Assembly: GCA_029339195.1 (NCBI GenBank)
Contig: JAPTJF010000150.1
Span: 62,001-126,000, forward strand
DNA from: Micractinium sp. NFX-FRZ
Lineage: Eukaryota > Chlorophyta > Trebouxiophyceae > Chlorellales > Chlorellaceae
Length of the DNA: 64,000 nt
Direction of reading: 5' to 3'
Shown here one piece after another: positions 33,767-45,059 of the stretch. The notes beneath the pieces were generated by a model that saw only the letters and a program-made list of their open reading frames with translations, had not been told where the DNA came from and made no database searches. Position 1 is the first letter of the stretch; each line of letters opens with the position of its first letter. The position numbers and the translations under genes were made by a program.

Positions 33767-35830
33767 GGCAGATGTCCCCACTTGCTGCTCTTGCTCCCTG
33801 CAGCCCTACAGCCCAACTGAGTGGCGGGCTCTGGTTCACTGACTGCTGAAAATATCCGCCCTCAGCTGCCACCTGGGCCCCGTCACACCACCGAGGCCAT
33901 GCACACGTGATCGCTACCGCCCACGTGCTTTCTGCTTGGGTCGGGTGCGCTGGGGCGCAAAATGTGGTCCATCAAGTGACGCTGCAGGCTGTGGGTTGCG
34001 CCGGTGGGGTCGAAGTCGTCAAGGTGGCTGGGCTGCCCCCCGCCCCGCTGCGGCACCGCTGCTGCTGCTTCTGCCTGGGCTGTGTGCGTCCTGAGCCCGC
34101 CCCCACCGTGGGCCGTGGTCCCTGCATCCAGTGGAACAAACCAAAAGGAACGATGAGGAGGTCTAGGCTCGGATTTTGCACAAAGTAGCCCAATGTTCTG
34201 TCCACCACCACACCCACCCCCGCCTGCACCGCTGCTCTCCCCTCCACCGGTACACATTTGCACACGGCAGCAGCCAGCGGGTGTGGACCCTACTGGAGTG
34301 ACCAAAGTGACTGCAACAGTGGCTAAGTGGCTTCGATATGTGTGTTGCCGCAGGTCACTCTCGAAGCACTGACGCTTGCGGCTTGGCCACTCGTCACAGC
34401 TGCTGGCACCACCATTCAGCCTTGCTGCTGCTGGCAGTGGTGGCTGTATGGGGTCTGCACAATGCGGAACGCACTTCTCACTCCTGCCATGTGCGCACAA
34501 AACGGTCGAGATGATGGGTGCGGGGATGATGCTAAAGCTACAGGCCGGTCTGTGCTGAGTTGAGTAGTGCGCCTGGCTAGCGGTTGTGCTGGTACACGGC
34601 AGAGCAGGTACCAGCACGCTAGCCAGGCCGTGCACAACCTGCAGGTACCAGGTTGTGCACGGCAGGTTGTGCACGGCAGAGCAGGGCCTGGCTAGCGGTT
34701 GTGCTGGTACAAGCGCTTATGCTGTTGCAGGCACGGTAGAGCAGGGGCCTTGGATCCAGCCCTGGCAGCGGAGAGCGCACACTGCCAACCTGCCTCCTGG
34801 TCAGTGGTGCGCCGACAGGGAGGGCATGCGCCCATGTCAGCTGCCCATGTGGGTCAGAGACGGCAGCCCGGGCACGAACTACCTTTAGTGAAGGAATGGC
34901 CTGGGAGGGTTCTGGGTTATGGCCGGCATGCAGCAGGCGCATCACATCTGCCTCCCTTCCTGGAAGCTTCACCCACGGTGGCACACCTGTACCCCGGCAG
35001 CAGTGTTGAGCGAGCAGGCGCTCTCCCCCGTCCCTAGTGAGCCACAGGTGAGCCTCTACCTTGCCTGGCTTGCCAAGAAGCATGCGCCCTGGCTTCTGCT
35101 CACCCTGCCGTGCACAGCACAACACAGCACAGCACAGCGCAGCACAGCACAGCACAGGCGTGCAGCTTCCCAGGGCGCCCTGCTCTGCCGCCCCCACTCC
35201 CACTGCTGCTCCCCTCCCTGTTCATCTGCCCTCTTCCACCTGCCCTCCCCACCCACACCCATCACCCCCATCACCCATCACTTACACCCATCACGACTTA
35301 TGAGGGTTTGGCAGCGGTACAATGGCAGCGCGTGCATCCCACGAGCCGCCACCCGCCCCCTGCCAAGCGCTTGGGCTCCGCCTGGCCGAGGGGGCTGACA
35401 GCGTTGCTAGGTGTGCTCGGAAACAGGTCACAAGGGGCGTGGCGTGGTGCCAGCGGGTGCAGCAAGCTTGTGGAAGAGAGGTTCACAGAAGTTCCCACGT
35501 TGGGAGCGGCAGGCACGGGTCACAACAAGTCAGGAGGGGGCGGCACACTTGAGGCTGGTGGGGATGCAGTCAGCAAGCGGGCGCCAGAGAGAATGGGAGG
35601 CGGCAATGGCGGCAGGGGCATGCACGGCACCGACGTCATCAATCAGGGTCACTGGCACGTCAGGATATGAGCAGGCCAGACGCGCCCAGCTCGCCTGCCA
35701 GCACGGGGGCTGGCGCCCCCAGCCTCCCCAGGCCTCCTGGGCAGGCGGGAGTTGGGGCGCAAGGCCTTGAGCAGACCTCCACAGGTGGCCTTGGTGAGGC
35801 CTTCAGGAGGGCATGTCAAAACAGAGTTCT
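33767..35830. other. Intergenic region with a fold-back repeat
   Basis: No exon supported. It contains the PP2C promoter side, an inverted plus direct repeat cluster at 34569-34720, a CAGCA pentamer tract at 35105-35158, and a minus-strand TGTAA at 35282-35286 about 545 bp past the CID-protein stop. Confidence 0.45.
34569..34720. repeat. Inverted and direct repeat cluster
   Basis: GCCTGGCTAGCGGTTGTGCT (34571 on) is followed by GTACCAGCACGCTAGCCAGG, its near-complement, so the tract can fold into a ~21 bp hairpin. The same left arm occurs again in direct orientation at about 34688-34712, and GTTGTGCACGGCAG is repeated between them. Confidence 0.7.
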
Positions 35831-36429
35831 TCAAAAGTCGGTTGGGTCGTACAGATCGTCTCCATCCCCCAGCTCCCCGCCGCCGTTTGCCTCGCCGCCA
35901 CCTGGCGCCCCCGGCTGCAGCATCCCCGCCAGCTCAGCACCCAGCCCGTCCTGCTGCTCCTGCGGTGACAGACGCGGGTGTGGAGGGCGGGCGGGGGCGG
36001 CAGGCGGCAGCGGGGCGCAGTGGGAACAACGGCTGGTTGCACATGTGGCACCTGTCAGCACCTTTCGGCAGCAGGCGCGGCAGGCAAGCACGCGCACACA
36101 GGCAGGCGCAGCAGGCAAGCATGCGCACACAGGCAGGCGCAGCAGGCAGAGAAGGCATGCAGGGCGGCCTCCCACCTGCGGCAGCTTCATGAGAGCAGCC
36201 AGAAGCGCCTCTGCCGAGTTCTGGTTCTGCGCCAGCGCCGCCGCCAGCGAGGCCGCCTCGCTGGCAGGGTCAGCCGCCGCAGCCGCCGCCTGCTGCTGGG
36301 CTGGCTCGTCATACTGAGGCAGCCGCGGGGCGGCGGATGCATCATAATCGTACTGCAGCTCCTCCTGCAGTTGCAGCGGCTGCTGGGTGGGGGCGGGGGC
36401 TTCCCACATGCCGGCTGCCGCCGGTGCCG

Positions 36430-36468
<39 letters not shown>

Positions 36469-37891
36469 ACTGCATGGGTTCGACGGGCGCTGCAGCCTGC
36501 ACCTCAGACACACGTGCATCTAGCTGCGCCAGCTGCTGCAAGCAGGACTGCAGCTGAGATGCTGCGGCCGCAATCCCCGCCTCCTGCTCTGTCAACAGCT
36601 GGCGCAGCTGCGCGGCAGCTGCCTGCCGGCTGCCAACCTCTGCCTGCAGCGCTGTCAGCAGCCCCTGCACCGCCTGCCGCGCCGCCGCCGCCTGCTGGGG
36701 CCCCACGCTGCCGCCTGCCAGAACCTGAGGCACGGCCACCGCAACCGCGCCCGCCAGCTGCGCTGAGCGCGCCGCCGCGCCCGCCGCTGCTGCCAGCGCC
36801 TCGCCTAGCTGTGCGCCAGAGGGGTGGTCCGAGGCGGCCCCGCCCCCGTTGGCTGCTGCAGCTGCTGCAGATGCAGGCATCGGTGGACGGGCTGCAACTG
36901 CTGGGCTGGGTGCCTCGTGAACGAGCTCATGGAAAGTCTTGGAGCCGCTGCTGCCAAACACCTGCACAGCGCAGCACAGCACAGCATGGGGTGGGCACAG
37001 GGCAGCACAGCACAGCATGGGGGGGCCACGGGGCAGGGCAGGCGGGCAGGCAGGTGGGGTGGGGAGCAGGTCACGTGCCACGTGCGCCACCCTCCCACCC
37101 CTGCTACATCCCCCGGCTGCCACCCGTCCAACCCCCGCCCTCACCCTCACAACAGCAAACACAGACAAGCTCGCTCTTCATGAGCACCTCACACACAACC
37201 TGCTGCCAGCACATGTGTGCCCCCCACGCTCCCAAGGGGCCCCACCTTGCGCTCGTCCCACACGCGGATGACCTTGTTCAGTGCGGTGCGCGTCTTGTCG
37301 TCGGCGCGCCCCATCATGTGGCGCAGCGCGCGCGGCAGCACCTTGTAAAACTCGGCCAGGAACTCGGGGCCCTTGCGGCGCCTGGAAACACAAAGAACAG
37401 AACAAGAGGGCAGGGTCATAACTTCGAGGGCCATGCATGAAGGAGGGGGGCCGCGACGGCAGGAAGGAGCGGCAGGGAAAGTGCGGCAGGGCGTTATCGG
37501 GGGCTGCGACAAGGGACCTGCACTCATGGCGCAAGCACAGCAGCACACCTTCCGCACGCATGCATGCCTGTGCAGGCCAGAGAGTCGAAGCAATGCGGAA
37601 TGCTGACTGCCGCCACTTCCACAAAGCACGCCGCCGCTGCCGCCGGCCCGCCCGCCCCGCCCCACCCCTCCCGCGGGCGCACCCGTTTTGGATGATGTCG
37701 TTTGCGAGGTACACCAACGACAGCCGCTTGGGTTGGTCTGCCTTGCAGAAAAAGTCCTCCCAGACCTCTGCGACCCGCCTGGCGTCTGCCCTGTGGAACT
37801 GGCACCATGCCGACGTCTGCTCGATGCTCTGCTGGGTGCTGCTCAGCTTGGTGAGCTTCTCGCGAAAGACGGCCTCGTTGAGGAGGGCCAT
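35831..37891 (-). CDS. RPRD1: CTD-interacting-domain protein of the RPRD1/Rtt103 type
   Basis: Four exons (37683-37891, 37246-37381, 36176-36961, 35831-35959) join in phase to 419 residues. The CID (about 1-120) reads FREKLTKLSSTQQSIEQTSAW, RRVAEVWEDFFCKADQPKRL, LVYLANDIIQNG, FLAEFYKVLPRALRHM and TALNKVIRVWDERKVFG, the eight-helix domain that binds the phosphorylated RNA polymerase II C-terminal repeat. An Ala-rich helical region (about 150-290) matches the coiled coil after the CID in RPRD1/Rtt103, then a Gln12 run and an acidic, aromatic C-terminus GDDLYDPTDF. Such proteins act in transcription termination and CTD phosphorylation control in the nucleus. A longer start at 37948 is possible. 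Confidence 0.93.
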
Positions 37892-38178
37892 CGGAATTGA
37901 GGAACCGTTCCGCTGCGCAAGCCCTTGGCAGTCCGCCCACAGCTCCAACTATGCTTCCGATTGCTACATATCTGTGGCACACGGGCTGATCAGCACCATC
38001 GACACTCGTCCTAGTTGGCAGAAAGTCGGCATGGCCAGGGGAGAGGGCGCACCCGTTTGGCACAGTCTTGCAACATTTGGATTTCATCTCTGGACCGAAC
38101 GCCAGTCCGCCAAGCGACCTGCTGAGCATACACCATATCGAGCCGCCCCCACAGCCTCCCAGCGCCGGCCCGGCAGCC

Positions 38179-41017
38179 ATGCCGTGCCTCGCATTACAGC
38201 TAACAGCATGCACGCCAAGCAGCAGAGCCGCCGGCACCGCCTGCAGACCGCCAGCGGCAGCAGCGGCCTGGCGGGGCGCCGCCAGCGGACGGCGTCGCTG
38301 TGCTGCCACACGCGCTGCGGCGGGCGGCAAGGGGCCTTCCCACCCAGAGGAGGAAGACCGTCCGACGGGCGGTGACAGCGGGCTGCAGGACTCGCTGATC
38401 AAGCAGCTGCAGTTTGAGATTGGGAAGAAGCGGGTGCGTGCGTGCCTGGGCGGGTGGGGCGGGCAACAGAGGCGCATGCGGACCCTCCTGCTACAGCACT
38501 GTGAATGGGTGCAGCAACGGCAGTGGCATTGGATAGCCGCCAGTGAGGCCTGCAGCTGTGAGTGCCTGTGAGGCGAAATGCCTCTGAGGCAGGCAAAGTG
38601 CGGGCCCACCTTTGCGTAACATCCGTCCCCTCCCTCCCGTGCACCCGCCCCGCCAGGTGGCTCTGTGTGCCCACCTGCTGCTGCCTGGTGCCCTGACGAT
38701 CTGCCTGTGCCTCATGCCGTGCGCCGCCGCTGCCCCTGCCCCTGACTCCATCCGTCCCCAGGTGGGCGGGTTTGTGCGGTCTTTAGCACGCCTCCTTTCC
38801 CCACCCAGCTGTCGCGGGGTGGGTGCCCCCCCACCTCCCTGCCCTCGACACACCCATACAACGTGCGAATCCCTCCTCCCGATCCACCCCTCAGGTGGAC
38901 GAGTTTGTTGAGATCGAGTCAGAGGGGCTCAAGGCAAAGGCGGAGGAAGCCAAGGAGGAGCTGGACAAGCTGGCAGATCTGCAGAATCTCAAGGCTGAGG
39001 TGGCGTTCAACAGCGCGCTGGCAGGTGCGCAGGGGGTGGTGGTTCAAAGCAGGCGGGCGGGCGGGGCGGTTGCGCGGGGCTGGGGTAGGGAGGGCAGGCA
39101 CGCAGGCGGCGGTTGGCTTGGTTTATTCCTGGGTGCAACCATGCGTTGCCGTGCATGCCCAACGGTGGAAAGCTGAGAGGCGTGGACTAGACTGGGGGGG
39201 TTGAGCAGAGCAGGCGGGCGGGGCGGGTGATCGGGGCTGTGCCAGAGGGCCGTGTGCGCAGCTGCTTGTTCAACTCACCCTGCAGCAACAATCGATCATA
39301 AAACCTTATCCTATACTCATGCGGACTGCACTGGAGGCGGCCGCTATCTGATCCTTTCTCACACCTCTAGCTTGAGACTTGGCTCCCTGGCTCTGTTCCC
39401 CTGCAGACATCAACCGAGAGGCGGATGAATTTGAGGAGCAGCTGAGGCGCAGCCGGGAGGAGCGCGAGGTGAGGTACCGCTTGCTGGTACTGCCGTGGTT
39501 GGTGGTGTGCAGTGGCAAGGAGCAGCTTGGGCGCAGCCGAGAGGAGCGCGAGGTGAGGCGCTGCTGGCTGCTACTCCCGTGGTTGGCGGTGTGCCAGCGG
39601 CAAGGGCTGACAGGTGTCTGGTGCCTTTGGGCCACCGCTGCTCTTCGCCTGAAGGCAGCACAGACTGAGAGCTTGCACGTTGGGCGCATTGAGTGGCCTT
39701 GCTGTCCCGTACCGCCGCCCGCCTGCCTCTGCTTGCTCACAGCTGCCTCCCACCTGCCTGCGCCGCCGCCCCTGCCTGCAGGCGGCAGAGGCTGAGCTGG
39801 CGCAGTGGGAGGATGACGTGGCGGTGGCCCGCAGCCAGGGCCAGTTCTTCCAGTCGCTGTACCAGACCAACAAGAAGCGGCCGGTGGGGCTGAACACTGA
39901 GCAGCTGCAGGTGAGGGAGCCAAGGGGCGAGGGTGTGTGAGGAAGGGGAATGGGGCTAACAGATGCAGGTGCACAGGAGGTGGAAGATGTGGCGGTGGGG
40001 ATGTGGGCAGGTGGGGGCCCCGGCGTGTGATGCCGGTGCCAAGCGTGCCGTGCCAACAGCCATGCCTTCGCTCCCCGCCCACCCTCCGCACCTCCCCGTG
40101 CAACGCTCCTCCCACACCGCCCCCTCTGCTCCTGCCCTGCCCTGCCGCGCCTTTCCCCCGCACTCCCGGCCTCCCCTCCCCCGCAATTCCCGCCCCTGCC
40201 TCGTACACCCACTCAGCCGCCGCACCCCCCGCCCTCATGCCCCGCCCGCCAGCAGGAGCGCGCAGCTAAGGTGACGGCGCCGGCGCGATCTGAGATTGGC
40301 AGCCAAGTGCGGTACTACCTGTTTGCCTTCCTGGCGTTTGTGCTGGCCTCGGAGGTGGCTTTGGACCTGACTTCTGGTGAGGAGGCAAAGGGGCTTGTGA
40401 CGCGCGGATGATGCGTTTATTAGTTCTTATGAGGGGGTACTGCATCTGTCCTGGGCCTTGCCGTTGTGCTGTCCTCGGGGCGATGCCGTGACCTGCACTT
40501 CGGGGTGGTGAAGCGGTGGAGCCTCTGCTGTGGGCAAGGTGCAGGCGGGGTGGGGGCCTCAGCTCTGCTGGGTATGCCGGGCACGGCTGCACGGCTCATT
40601 GCTGGGAGCGGGTGGGCCACGACCCCACGTCGCCGCCACTCCCTCCCTCCCTTGCTCGCCACCTCTCCTGCCTTGCCTCCCTCGCCACACCTGCCCCTCC
40701 CCTTGCCTGCGCCTTGCCTGCCGCCTCCCCGCCTGCCCGTCCGCAACGTGCCGCACACACTGCTGCCATGCTGCGCTGCCCCTCCCACCCCCACTGCCCG
40801 CGCGCCGCCTGCCAGCAGCATACCTCCCCCAACCATCTGTCCACAACCTGCGTGCCCATCCCGCTCGCCTGGAGGTCTTTTGCCTCACACCCCTTCACCT
40901 TCCTCTGCCTGCGCCTGCCCTGCAGACTCGCCCTCTGCCTTCCAGGATGTGCTGTACACGCTCCTAGTGGTACTGCTGGCAGTGACAGCCTTCAACGAAC
41001 GCAAGACGCTGCTCTGA
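38179..41017 (+). CDS. Coiled-coil protein with two C-terminal membrane helices, probably organellar
   Basis: Six exons (38179-38433, 38895-39024, 39407-39468, 39782-39910, about 40256-40376, 40926-41017) keep phase and give 262 residues. The first ~70 residues are Ala/Arg/Ser-rich with no acidic residues, like a plastid or mitochondrial transit peptide. A long charged coiled coil follows (DEFVEIESEGLKAKAEEAKE through about residue 160, including EADEFEEQLRRSREERE). Near the C-terminus are two hydrophobic spans, YYLFAFLAFVLASEVALDL and VLYTLLVVLLAVTAF, ending NERKTLL. I do not recognise a named family. The exon at 40256 could start three bases earlier at a tandem AG. TGTAA at 41257-41261 is a likely poly(A) motif. 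Confidence 0.82.
39522..39598 (+). repeat. Copy of an exon donor edge in the coiled-coil gene
   Basis: The tract GGCGCAGCCG..GAGGAGCGCGAGGTGAGG and 40 bp of following intron recur 84 bp downstream of the true donor (exon end 39468). The copy encodes GRSREERE and keeps GTGAGG. Confidence 0.9.
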
Positions 41018-41344
41018 AGCCCTGAAGCACTCTCGCCAAGGCGCTGCTCGCCAAGGCGCTGCTCTGAAGCCCTCCACGCACTGGCCAATCCAAACCCAAT
41101 CCACCGCTCTTTCCTGGCCGGCCCGGCACGCTTCCAAGGCTTGCCCCGCTGGCACCCGCGCCCGTTGTGCCGCGCGCCCCAAACCTCTGTACTGACAAAT
41201 CGCCACCACTTGTCAAGACGGTGCACTGTACACTCACTCACATGGTTGGGTCGACATGTAATCATCACCACTGGACACCATTGTGTCTCTGTGCAGCAAG
41301 CGCCAAACCAGGCTGCCGCTTGTCTGTTCCAGGCAGGGGAGGCA

Positions 41345-42130
41345 TCATCATCATTCATCATTACATTTCAAGTCCACAGAGCCAGCAGGACTCATGAGAC
41401 AGGGGAAGGGGGAGGTTGAAACCGAGGGGGTTGGGGAGCAGCTAAGAGGGTGCGGTTTGATTGGTAGCAGGAGTAGAGGAAAGCAGCAAGACGCGAGACA
41501 TCGGGCTGGGCCAGCCAGGCCTGAGGTGAGGTGCAGGTGGGTGGGGGAAGGTGCAATGTTGTGGTTGATAAAAGGGGAAGTGGAAGAGGAAGTGGGGGAC
41601 ATCTTCAACGGGGGCATTGCAGTGGGGGCAGTGTGTGGAGGTGCGTGCAGCAGCGGCGATGGCAGCAGTGGGTGCGGGGTTGCCACTCGTAATGCATGTG
41701 GGGCAGTACCAGTAGCCGGGCGGGGGGGCATCAAGGGGAGGGTCAAGGCATTGGCAGTGCCAGGCGGAGTCGCACGAGTCACAGAAAAGGATGGGGTTGG
41801 GGTCAGCCCATGTGGGGTCTCCGCAGTGGCGGCAGGCGCGGGTGTGCTGGCGTTGCTTTTCGGCAGTGCGGCGGTAGCGGGCAGTGTGGGTAGCAAGCCA
41901 GTGGGTGCCGCAGCGGAAGCGGGCTATTGTGCAGCGGTGGGTGCGGGGGATGGAGTGGTCACAAATATAAGGTTGCGGGGAGCTGGAGAAGGTGGGGCAG
42001 ACAGCGCGGTAGTGCGCACGTTGGGTGTTTGCTCCGGGCTGGCGGGTGGGGTTTGAGGTTCGGTTGCCGTCTAGCATGGCAGGCCATTGTAGGGCAGCCC
42101 ACTGCAGGGAGTGGCGGGTCGAGTGGACAG
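41345..42130 (-). mobile_element. 5'-truncated LINE-type retroelement tail carrying a PHD finger
   Basis: The minus strand encodes RFRCGTHWLATHTARYRR and then CPHCNAPVEDVPHFLFHFPF, which match the C-terminal region of non-LTR reverse transcriptases (the zf-RVT type: CxxC, then HxLFxCPxY, here with the last Cys changed to Phe). Between them lies a complete C4HC3 PHD finger: CRHCGDP, FCDSCDSAWHCQC, LDPPLDAPPPG, YWYCPTC. The ORF stops at 41442. Beyond it the minus strand ends in a (TGA/ATG)n-like tail (41345-41375 on plus: CATCATCATCATTCATCATT), as at many LINE 3' ends. Upstream the frame is closed by a TGA near 42130, so the copy is 5'-truncated and defective. Confidence 0.7.
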
Positions 42131-42590
42131 TTTGAAATCACTCCCATGTCGCTCGCCAGCCACACTAACGTGTCATGACATCTTCAGGCTCAATATTCAG
42201 GCCGGAGCGCAGCTGAGCGGCAGGCGGGCGGGGAGACGGGTGCCTGCTGGGCTGCTCTTTGAGCGTCGCCTGCAGGGCGTCTGCACTACACATCGCCTCC
42301 CTGCTCCTGTCTTGGTTCCAGTCAGCGACTGGATGCATCAATTTCATTTGCTCAACAGCTTGAAAGCTTTCCTTCCATGCAATGGCGAGGCTCTGAAGGG
42401 GTGGACCCGCTTGCGCCGCCGCTTGCTGACGAGACGGGCTCCCTTTGCCATTTGGCCAGGGAGGCGCTGTAGGGCGGGCTGTCCCCCATTGCGTCTCCCT
42501 CTTCACTTCTTCTTCTTCTTCTTCTTCGGCATGCCAGTGCAATAGCGTTTCGCCCCGCTGTGCTCGCGTGACTACAGCACTGCCAGCGCC
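42131..42590. other. Spacer between the LINE remnant and the next gene
   Basis: No exon supported. Contains a CTT repeat (42505-42527) shortly before the start of the next gene. Confidence 0.4.
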
Positions 42591-44087
42591 ATGGCAGCCT
42601 GGTTTCAGTGGGTGACCGGGCTGTTTGCAGGCCTGCGGCCTCCCCCAGCTCCCGGCACGCACGAGGCTACTCTGGAAGAGAACCGCGTTGGCGCTCTGCT
42701 CACCAAAGAACTCCGCAAGCCTCGAGAGCAGAGAGATGAGGAACTGGTGCACACGCTGCGTGTGGAATATCGCAAGCTTCAGCTGAAGAACGTACAGGTT
42801 GGGGCGGTGTGGCCCTGCCGTTGTTGGGGCGGCGGCAGCTCGGTGGGCACGACCTGGGGGCACTCTTGCCATTGGAAGCAGCAGGGTTTGCACTCACCGT
42901 GAGCTGCATAGCCCTGTGTCTATAAATACAATTACTTATGCCTCGACGCCTGCCCACCTGCGTTGCTGCCTTGCAGGCCATGGCGCGCCGTTGTGACTAC
43001 ACGGCCACCAGCTTGAAGCTGCCCAGCGGCCGCCAGTGCTGCGCTGCCGCTGGGTGGATGCTGCAGCGCGCGGCTGCATCGTACCGGGCTCGGCACGACT
43101 ACTACTGCCAGCACATCCAGCAGGTGGGACGCTTGGAGGTGGTGAAGCGGTGGCAAGGGTTGCCTGCCTGCGCCTGCCCTCCTGGCGGCCCGCCTGCACG
43201 GTCTTGTTCCCACCATTGGCTTCCTTCCCTTGTCCGGCAGCTGTATAGATGCATACCCTCATCGCCTGGACATTCTCGGTCCCGCTCTACCCCATTTCAG
43301 ATTATGGAGGAGCTCGCCGCGGCAGAGGCTCACCGCCCAGCCGTCATTGCAGCTCAGCCCGCCCTGCACCTCAACCTGCCCGCGGCACTGCAGCAGCCGC
43401 CACCTCGGCTGGACATGTGCAGCGTGTGTGCACGGTGGCTAGAGAAGGTGGGGCTGTGAGGAGGGGGTGGGGTGGTGAAGATGCTGAGCTGGCAAGTGTG
43501 GATAAGTTTGGGCTGCTGTCGGATTGAACAACGCTGCGGGCGCCCCGTTGAGCACTTGCAGCTAGTGTGGCCTGTCATGAACCATGCGCTGCGTTGCCTG
43601 AACCAAGGCCTGGCACCGGCAGCTAACTGGCCACACCCCTGCGTGCCTGCCTGCCTGCCTCTCGCAGGTGGAGCTGGCTGAGCAGTCCTGCAGGGTGCAT
43701 GCGGCTGTCCTCCAGGAGCAGTCCCAGAAGAGGGGCCGGCAAGCAGCGCCCGCCGCCGCCGCTTCCAGCCGGGGGGAGGCGGGGTCAGCAGCGGCAGCAG
43801 CAGACCTGCCTGTGGGGGAGGCTCAGCAGGGCCAGCAGGCCCAGCAGCAGCAAGGCGGTGGCGACAGCAATCCTGGCAGTACAGAGGGTGCCCCTGCCAC
43901 GCCCAAGCAGTCGCCACCGTCACAGCAGCAGCAGCACACCTCCTCAGACCAGGAGCATGAGCCGCAGCAGCAGCTGGCCTCTTCAGACCAGGAGCAGGAG
44001 CAGCGGCTGGAGTTGGATGCAGCAGACAAGCTGTGTATGCTGCTGCCTGAGACACAGCAGCAGCAGCAGCAACAGGCTCCGCACTGA
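42591..44087 (+). CDS. Hypothetical protein with conserved-looking Cys-rich helical part and Gln-rich tail
   Basis: Four exons (42591-42797, 42977-43123, 43301-43447, 43668-44087), all in phase 0, give 306 residues. The N-terminal 170 residues are helical and charged: LEENRVGALLTKELRKPREQ, then ARRCDYTATSLKLPSGRQCC, ARHDYYCQHIQQ and later LDMCSVCARWLEK. The paired cysteines could bind metal or form disulphides. The last 100 residues are Gln/Ser/Ala-rich with repeats of SSDQE and a Gln7 run near the end. No signal peptide. I do not recognise the family. All introns being phase 0 makes the model fairly secure even so. Its 3' end and flank have a decayed duplicate at 46.66-47.13 kb. Confidence 0.7.
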
Positions 44088-44530
44088 CGGCCTCTGACAA
44101 GCGCTGCCGCTTCGTTTTTTTTTCTGCCACTTACGCTGTGTTGCTTTTCTTCACACACGTCTTCCTTGACCGGGCCCCTGCTGCAAGGGTCCCGGTCCCG
44201 CTGCCATCCATTCACAGACTCCTACCCCCTATTGACCACGCACATCACAGCACACCACCACACTCCCTTTCCTCCTCCGCTAGCATCTTCTTCACGGAAT
44301 CATCTTATCCATCCATCAAATCACGCTCCTCCTGCGCACCATGGCCAACTGCACATGCGCCTCCCATGCCCAACCTGCGCCTGCCCCCGCCTGCCTGAGC
44401 AGCACCGCTCTCTTGCTTCCCAGCGCCAGCGCAGGCTGCACGTTTTGAGTGCACGCCATGCGTGTGCTGCAGCTCTTTGTTGTTGCCAGTGTGAAGACCT
44501 GCGCATGCGCTGGGATGCTCTTCAGGGGAT
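43720..44530 (+). repeat. Segmental duplication, copy 1 (exon 4 tail and 3' flank)
   Basis: Two blocks here, the Ala/Gln-rich exon tail (43735-43900) and a flank block (44325-44530, containing CACGTTTTGAGTGCACGCCA), reappear in the same order and orientation at 46665-46850 and 46905-47115. Confidence 0.75.
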
Positions 44531-45059
44531 GCAAGGAGAAGAAGCAGCGGCGCCTGCGCTATGGGCAAGCGTGTTCCGGTATGCTTTCCTTGCTCACCCC
44601 CTCGCAGCGAGTAAAGCCTCCGCCTCCGCACGCACCCTGCCTCTGCCCACATGTCAACTGTGCCATGGGGACAAGTCCCCTCACTGTAGGTGTGTTCAGG
44701 CGGATCAATCAGCCCAACTGCCTGCCTCTAACCACCACGATGGAACGCGAATTGGTTGCAACCTGCAGCCGCTGCCTGCCACCGCCGCCCGCCGCCGAAA
44801 CACACCAGCCAGCAGCAGGTGCGTCCGACCTCTCTCCTCATGCCAATCTTGCATGAGACGTTCTGCTCGGGTCAGAGCACCCAACTAGGCCTCCCAATCC
44901 CGAGGCAAAGCATCACCTCATCATGGCGAAGCTTGCATTGTCAGCGCCATATCTTTCTTCTGGAAAGATGCTCTCCTAACCTCATCCATGTGCTTTGCTG
45001 TAGACACCCCCCTTTCTAAGACCGTGCATCCGCCTGTCCCCGCCACCTCCCACGTTAAC
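44088..45059. other. 3' flank without a supported gene
   Basis: A 240-codon ORF (44166-44888) spans the duplicated flank block but is His/Pro/Cys-biased, lacks domains and is broken in the duplicate, so I do not call it a gene. Confidence 0.4.

Noticed and set aside
44166..44888. 240-codon ORF after the Gln-rich gene
   Set aside because: His/Pro/Cys-biased, broken in the duplicate at 46.9-47.1 kb, no recognisable domain.
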